Part shown: positions 5,687 through 8,638 of the stretch, in pieces | Position numbering within the stretch: the first letter of the stretch is position 1 | Layout: the number at the start of each line of letters is the position of its first letter | DNA from: VFZS01 sp964353255 | Lineage (GTDB): Bacteria; Acidobacteriota; Terriglobia; Bryobacterales; Bryobacteraceae | DNA: 8,638 bases | Direction of reading: 5' to 3' | Assembly: GCA_964353255.1 (NCBI GenBank) | Contig: CAYGVJ010000188.1 | Span: forward strand, 1-8,638 | The notes under the pieces: generated by a model | Databases searched by the model: none | Seen by the model: only the letters and a program-made list of their open reading frames with translations | Told to the model about the DNA's origin: nothing | Program-made: the position numbers and the translations under genes

Positions 5687-5935
5687 GTGCCCAACTCCGT
5701 CACCTCCAGCTTCCGGGTCAGCGATAGCCTCCGGCTGCGCCTCGAAGCCACGGCGCGGCAGCTTGGCAAGCGCAAGAACTGGGTCATCAACCGGGCGCTC
5801 GAAGAGTACCTGACCAAGACGCACCGCGCATCGCTGGCCAAGGAGGCTAGGCGGCAATCGCTTGTGGCGAGCCGCGTGACTACCGCGGACGAGAGATTCT
5901 GGATGGACAAAGCTGCCGCTGAAGACTGGAAATGA
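5687..5935 (+). CDS. Ribbon-helix-helix (CopG-type) antitoxin
   Basis: An 82-residue antitoxin, first gene of an intact toxin-antitoxin operon. The N-terminus has the RHH pattern: a strand T-S-S-F-R-V, a helix D-S-L-R-L-R-L-E-A-T-A-R-Q-L-G and K-R-K-N-W-V-I-N-R-A-L-E-E-Y-L. The charged tail ends E-R-F-W-M-D-K-A-A-A-E-D-W-K, which should occupy the toxin's active site. The frame is open upstream to 5567, but those residues fall across the promoter and look random. The GTG at 5687 fits both the domain start and the extended -10, which makes a leaderless start likely. Its TGA overlaps the toxin's ATG as ATGA, giving translational coupling. It probably autoregulates, but I see no clear palindrome at its promoter. 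Confidence 0.85.
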   Translation: MPNSVTSSFRVSDSLRLRLEATARQLGKRKNWVINRALEEYLTKTHRASLAKEARRQSLVASRVTTADERFWMDKAAAEDWK

Positions 5936-6267
5936 AGCGCCGGGACGTGGTCATCAGCAGCGCGCCCGGAGACTACGGCAAGCCGCGGCCGGCGCTGGTG
6001 GTGCAATCCGACCTGTTCAACCCCACGCACGCGAGCATTGTGATCTGCCCGATCACGACCCACCTGGTCGATGCCCCCCTGTTCCGGCTGCCGTTGAAGC
6101 CGAGCGCGGCCAATAGCCTCAAAGCCGAATCCCAGATCATGATCGACAAGGTGATGGCGGTCAAGCGGGAAAGGATCGGCAAGCGCATAGGCGCCGTCAC
6201 CCCGCAAGACATGGCACGGGTGGATCTGGCTCTCCGGACCTGGCTGGATCTGGACGTAGGCAGTTGA
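5932..6267 (+). CDS. MazF/PemK-family toxin (mRNA interferase)
   Basis: A complete 111-residue MazF-like endoribonuclease, expected to cleave mRNA and stop growth when not bound by the preceding antitoxin. It shows the N-terminal K-R-R-D-V-V-I-S, the D-Y-G-K-P-R-P-A-L-V-V-Q-S-D loop, the strand V-I-C-P-I-T-T-H and A-P-L-F-R-L-P. Then come the central S-x-I-M-I-D-K-V segment, typical of the catalytic region, and a closing helix A-R-V-D-L-A-L-R-T-W-L-D-L. Length and motif order are normal for the family and there is no sign of damage. It overlaps the antitoxin stop codon by four bases. The RNA target sequence cannot be inferred. It is the only one of the three addiction modules here with a complete toxin. 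Confidence 0.92.
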   Translation: MKRRDVVISSAPGDYGKPRPALVVQSDLFNPTHASIVICPITTHLVDAPLFRLPLKPSAANSLKAESQIMIDKVMAVKRERIGKRIGAVTPQDMARVDLALRTWLDLDVGS

Positions 6268-6413
6268 CGCCCGCCCTGCCGCGCCGCATGTGAAGCTGCC
6301 TGTACTGCTAACCGCCAGATTCTTCGCAAGCCGCGACGATTTCGGCGGGCTGCCCGGAACGGGTCCGCAAGCGGAAAGCCCGCAGCACGCCACACGTGGC
6401 GCGCGCTTGAGCG

Positions 6414-6537
6414 GGTGCTGAAAAACTCGCTGGTCAAGCTGAAGCTTAACCTGCCAGGCGCGTAACTGCTTGAGCCTGCGTGTGGGACATGCTTCAGCTT
6501 GTCCGTCACGGCAGCCGAAAGCGAGTTTTCCAGCACC
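6414..6537. mobile_element. 124-bp inverted-repeat element, MITE-like, non-coding
   Basis: The terminal arms 6414-6431 (ggtgctgaaaaactcgct) and 6520-6537 (agcgagttttccagcacc) are reverse complements with one mismatch over 18 bp. Inside, a second inverted pair follows: caagctgaagc near 6435 and gcttcagcttg near 6491. The whole element could fold into a long interrupted hairpin. No open frame with a domain lies inside. I could not identify a target-site duplication, so MITE-like is a description, not proof of mobility. Confidence 0.6.
6481..6500 (+). repeat. Short REP-like motif, copy 1
   Basis: This 20-bp motif (tgtgggacatgcttcagctt) lies in the right half of the inverted-repeat element. It matches the reverse complement of 8517-8536 at 18 of 20 positions, so a dispersed palindromic family is present. 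Confidence 0.6.
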
Positions 6538-6552
6538 GTCTTGAGCGTGCAG

Positions 6553-6572
6553 CGGCGAGCTTCAGCTCGCCG
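6553..6572. repeat. Perfect 8-bp stem-loop
   Basis: cggcgagc and gctcgccg form a perfect stem with the loop ttca. It sits 15 bp right of the inverted-repeat element and shares the TTCAGC core with it. No T run follows, so a terminator is less likely than a REP-type hairpin. Confidence 0.55.
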
Positions 6573-6610
6573 GTTTGGTTGCCGCTGCGCCGCTCTGCGC
6601 CACGGGCCCT

Positions 6611-6706
6611 ACTGAATCCCCGCGCGATACCGCTGAAGAGATTGCACCGAACCGCCGCCGGCGGAGCGGCGGGCGGCGATGCCCTTGGCCGCGGCCAGGG
6701 CGCCGG
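6611..6706 (+). repeat. Dispersed direct repeat, copy 1 (longer form)
   Basis: It begins actgaatccccgcg, continues with a diverged 35-bp segment ending in ccgccgcc, and closes with agggcgccgg (6697-6706). The same three blocks in the same order and orientation occur at 8095-8153, where about 36 bp before the last block are missing. Confidence 0.65.
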
Positions 6707-6893
6707 CAAACCTCGACACCGCAAACGTCGAGAGGAAGAGTAACCTTGGTTGCGGAGCCACCGGGTAAACCGGTGTCCGGAAGTGCCGCACCTGCTATCG
6801 TCCTTGAGGAGCCACCCACCACAAGAGCACTGGCACTCTGGCGGTCGGATGCGGCGTTTTTCTGGGCGTACCTTGCCAGGCTATGCTTCTTCC

Positions 6894-7409
6894 TTACCTG
6901 ACATTCCGCAGGAGCTCCGGCCTGTGGCTTTCGATCCAGGAACGCCATTTGTCATAGGACGTGCTGCCGAACACGAAGCTCTTCCCCGTGATGCCTGCCA
7001 ACGAGGAAGCTGCTGCCTGTCTCATGTCCGCCTCGTCTCCCTTGAGAAGCTCAAGCAAAGGAGCGACGGCACGTTCATCTTTCATGTGACCGAGTTCACG
7101 AGCGGCACTTCTGCGAACACCGGGATCTGGGTCGCTGAGTGTCCTGAGCAGCGGTTCGACTGCGATGGAAGGCACCAGGCATCCCAGAGCAAATACTACA
7201 CAGCGGCGGACAAATGGGTCCGTGTCCGTGAGGCCGTTGATCAGATCCCTTTCCGCTTCGTCACACAGGTACAGTTGAAGCAGGCGCTTCATGCCGACGA
7301 TTGCGGCTCCATACGAGGTGAGGTTAGCCTTAGCGGACGCACGCCAGCGTTGGTGTTCTTCGACAACGAGCTGAATGATTGTCTTTCCGTCGACAATTAT
7401 CTTGGCCAT
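6894..7409 (-). CDS. HEAT-repeat protein
   Basis: A 171-residue protein of helical HEAT/PBS-lyase-like repeats, which serve as protein-protein interaction scaffolds. After an N-terminal segment of about 60 residues with no recognised domain come D-P-F-V-R-R-C-V-V-F-A-L-G, then I-A-V-E-P-L-L-R-T-L-S-D-P-D-P-G-V-R-R-S, and then R-A-V-A-P-L-L-E-L-L with D-M-R-Q-A-A-A-S-S-L, which are two to three repeats of about 30 residues. The C-terminus has a tryptophan pair (K-W-R-S-W-I-E-S-H), a common ending for small HEAT proteins. The ATG at 7409 is preceded by GGAGG at 6 nt; an in-frame ATG at 7424 would put that Shine-Dalgarno inside the gene, so it is rejected. No signal peptide or membrane segment is seen. 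The neighbours are repeats and gene remnants, so the partner is unknown. Confidence 0.88.
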   Translation of the reverse strand: MAKIIVDGKTIIQLVVEEHQRWRASAKANLTSYGAAIVGMKRLLQLYLCDEAERDLINGLTDTDPFVRRCVVFALGCLVPSIAVEPLLRTLSDPDPGVRRSAARELGHMKDERAVAPLLELLKGDEADMRQAAASSLAGITGKSFVFGSTSYDKWRSWIESHRPELLRNVR

Positions 7410-8094
7410 TTGGCTCCTCCACACACATCAGCTAGCCGCTTAGAAGCTTCCGGACTCGCCCACACACGTCCGGTACCTGACCGAGGGGCCCGCCTGCCGA
7501 TGAGTCGCTCTCCTGCCCCGCATGAGATCCGTTCGCAGGGATATGACGCGGAACCGCCGCCAGCTTGTCCGCTGGCAGCCGCCTCCGAAATAGCGCCTTC
7601 TGCCCTGCTCGAGAGCCTACCCGCAGAACTCTGTGCGGACTAATGGGTGTCCACAATTGCGCCGCTCTCTGCTGGCACAAGGCGTCGGCTCCCATCCGGG
7701 GCGATGAACCCATCGCTGTTGTGGGCGTGGCAGGGATCGCTGGTAGGCCCCGGATCTGTTCCTCACACGCACACCCTGCACCCAAATCCTACAACAACAA
7801 CTGTCATCATGCTCTCGTTCGGCCCGGATGTCAACAGTAGACCAGTCCGCTGGCTGTTCCCGCCCCTTCGCTGAGCCGCCTCAGGCCGATGACGATGCTC
7901 GCAGCGACACGACCGCCAGCTTTGTGACGCCAGGCGAAACTACGTGCCAGTCAGGCCGCAGACGGGAGTGCCTGCGCGATGGGTCCACGCTGGCTGCGAA
8001 CAATCGCCAACCCGCTGGAAAGCTGTTCTACGGTGGCTGGTAAACCCAGGCCAGCCACTACCCCGCATGATTCTCCAGAGTGTCTCCGGTTTTC
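7410..8094. other. Gap of 685 bp with no recognisable gene
   Basis: Open frames on both strands here match nothing I recognise and lack ribosome-binding sites. On -, a 117-codon frame (7432-7785) ends just upstream of the HEAT gene. Another - frame (7640-7810) reads coding-like but is broken by a TGA at 7763-7765. The region may be decayed coding sequence. Confidence 0.45.
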
Positions 8095-8153
8095 ACTGAA
8101 TCCCCGCGTCGTTGCGCTGGAGAGACTGGACCGAGCCGCCGCCAGGGCGCCGG
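8095..8153 (+). repeat. Dispersed direct repeat, copy 2 (shorter form)
   Basis: It shares actgaatccccgcg exactly with 6611-6624, then about 26 of the next 35 bases, then agggcgccgg (8144-8153). It lacks about 36 bp present in copy 1. On the minus strand it follows directly after the last recognisable RelE-like residues, so it may mark where that toxin was cut. Confidence 0.65.
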
Positions 8154-8165
8154 AGAGCCCCCGCA

Positions 8166-8201
8166 CTTCGCCCCGGCCAGTGTATGGAACCTAACGGTCA
8201 T
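8166..8201 (-). pseudogene. Remnant of a RelE/ParE-type toxin, N-terminal 12 residues only
   Basis: An ATG at 8201 overlaps the 3' end of the antitoxin gene (ATGACCGTTAG) in the usual arrangement for these modules. It reads M-T-V-R-F-H-T-L-A-G-A-K. RelE/ParE toxins coupled to this antitoxin family typically start with a strand like (M/V)-x-V-x-F-H-P-x-A-x-x-E. After this point the frame continues to 8058 but is unrelated and passes through the 8095-8153 repeat. At least 80 residues of toxin are missing, so no active toxin can be made here. Confidence 0.55.
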
Positions 8202-8427
8202 TTCGCCGGCCGAACACTTCCGCGCGGACTTCATGCCAGGGGATGGTTTCGACCGTTCCGGCATCGAGTTCGGCCACGCGCCGCGCGATCTCTTTCGACC
8301 AAGCCGCTTCAACGTCCTGTTCCGGCGCCGGTTCGAGGGATTCGATGAGTAACCCAGCTAGCGTCGCGCGGTCCCCCTCCGGCAACTGCGCCGCTTCCCG
8401 AAACAGTTCCACCACAGTGCGGGTCAT
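8191..8427 (-). CDS. Addiction-module antitoxin of the RelB-like 'putative addiction module component' family
   Basis: A 78-residue protein typical of the unstable-antitoxin family usually paired with RelE/ParE toxins. It shows L-F-R-E-A-A-Q-L-P-E-G-D-R-A-T-L-A-G-L-L and then I-E-S-L, the family hallmark pattern (x-A-x-x-L-P-x-x-x-R-x-x-L-A-x-x-L-I-x-S-L). An acidic linker follows, with W-S-K-E-I-A-R-R-V-A-E-L-D-A-G. The C-terminal part T-I-P-W-H-E-V-R-A-E-V-F matches the usual closing P-x-x-E-V-x-x-x-(I/L). The gene is complete, but the toxin that should follow is reduced to a 12-residue stub. The ATG at 8427 has no Shine-Dalgarno and lies 7 nt after a TACAAT. The gene may persist because it still neutralises related toxins elsewhere, or simply by recent loss of its partner. 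Confidence 0.88.
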   Translation of the reverse strand: MTRTVVELFREAAQLPEGDRATLAGLLIESLEPAPEQDVEAAWSKEIARRVAELDAGTVETIPWHEVRAEVFGRRNDR

Positions 8428-8434
8428 CGTTTTG

Positions 8435-8440
8435 ATTGTA
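8435..8440 (-). promoter_or_regulatory. Candidate -10 element for the RelB-like antitoxin
   Basis: TACAAT on the minus strand is followed by seven bases (caaaacg) and the ATG, giving a leaderless or nearly leaderless transcript. No clear -35 is visible at the expected spacing. Confidence 0.5.
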
Positions 8441-8516
8441 GCGCCGGCAGCAGGGTGATGCGGGTGTTACCCGACGCGTAGCGGTGTCTGCGTCACTAAG
8501 CGCGCGGGTCCCCGAA

Positions 8517-8536
8517 AGGCTGAAGCCTGTCCCACA
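8517..8536 (-). repeat. Short REP-like motif, copy 2
   Basis: Read on the minus strand it is tgtgggacaggcttcagcct, 18 of 20 identical to 6481-6500. It contains two tiny self-complementary parts (aggc-tgaa-gcct and cctgt-ccc-acagg). Confidence 0.6.
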
Positions 8537-8585
8537 GGGCCCTCACCCATAGCCGTTAAGATAAGCCGCGCTCAGGAACAAGTTG

Positions 8586-8638
8586 ATCGGGTCGGGTGAC
8601 CGGGATTGCGCCCGGTCACCCTCCCACACCACCGGACG
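8586..8638 (-). mobile_element. 3' end of a group II intron (end of domain V plus domain VI), continuing off the right edge
   Basis: On the minus strand the window edge begins with cgtccggtggtgtgggaggg, resembling the 3' strand of domain V and the linker of bacterial group II introns. A perfect 11-bp stem follows (gggtgaccggg at 8594-8604, cccggtcaccc at 8611-8621, 6-nt loop), in the position of domain VI. The sequence then ends in acccgat, giving an AY-type 3' splice site at about 8586, with caacttg as the 3' exon. The catalytic domain V stem, the reverse transcriptase and the 5' end would lie right of the window. The assignment rests on remembered consensus and fold; the exact boundary is an estimate. 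Confidence 0.6.

Larger units (their letters stand above)
6268..6893. other. Gap of 626 bp made largely of palindromic repeats
   Basis: Between the MazF toxin and the HEAT-repeat gene no convincing coding region is seen. About 145 unassigned bases are followed by a 124-bp inverted-repeat element (6414-6537), a second stem-loop (6553-6572), the direct repeat 6611-6706, and about 190 bases that show nothing except a small caccgg/ccggtg hairpin near 6759-6775. Confidence 0.6.

Noticed and set aside
5973..6536. 187-codon open frame on - covering the MazF gene and the inverted-repeat element.
   Set aside because: It is antisense to an intact toxin, and part of it is translation of the repeat itself.
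6750..7643. 297-codon open frame on + across the HEAT gene.
   Set aside because: The minus-strand HEAT repeats and Shine-Dalgarno are clear, and the plus frame is their shadow extended into a gap.
1..8638. CRISPR array, tRNA or rRNA genes.
   Set aside because: No regularly spaced direct repeats, no tRNA T-loop with matching acceptor stem and no rRNA-like segment were found on either strand.

Overview
This is a GC-rich (roughly 60-65%) bacterial accessory region. It is dense in gene remnants, toxin-antitoxin genes and short palindromic repeats. The flavour of the secreted endonuclease/exonuclease/phosphatase protein, the small monooxygenase and the intergenic hairpin families suggests a soil-type Acidobacteriota (Bryobacter/Solibacter relatives). 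That is an inference from protein and repeat style. No rRNA, tRNA or marker gene in the window confirms it.

Left part (1-4630). The window opens inside the last codons of a second copy of the gene that ends at 4626: bases 1-74 match 4556-4629 with two differences. Between the two copies lies a block of about 3.4 kb. It holds a cysteine-rich protein of unknown function built from three related zinc-ribbon-like modules (306-1187), an apparently gene-free 0.55 kb, and a compact Type II restriction-modification pair. The pair is a beta-class amino-methyltransferase on + (1736-2680) and a PD-(D/E)XK-type nuclease on - (2664-3446), converging with a 17-bp overlap. Just right of the nuclease is a zinc-alcohol-dehydrogenase gene cut off after about 43 residues. 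A REP-like hairpin and the intact secreted EEP-family hydrolase (3766-4626) follow. The truncated dehydrogenase and the duplicated EEP tail together fit insertion of the block with a long (about 1.1 kb) target duplication.

Middle part (4630-6270). On - lie a quinol-monooxygenase-like ABM protein and a MazE-like antitoxin whose MazF partner is reduced to 13 residues. On + lies an intact RHH antitoxin/MazF toxin operon whose genes overlap by ATGA.

Right part (6270-8638). This part holds few genes and many repeats. There is a 124-bp inverted-repeat (MITE-like) element, a second stem-loop, a direct repeat shared by 6611-6706 and 8095-8153, and a HEAT-repeat protein on -. A 'putative addiction module' antitoxin on - has its RelE/ParE-type toxin cut off after about 12 residues, next to the repeat. 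At the right edge is the 3' end of a group II intron on -.

One common thread: all three antitoxin genes have a -10-like hexamer only 6-7 nt before the start codon and no Shine-Dalgarno. The nuclease, EEP, ABM and HEAT genes have purine-rich Shine-Dalgarno sequences. The addiction modules therefore look leaderless.
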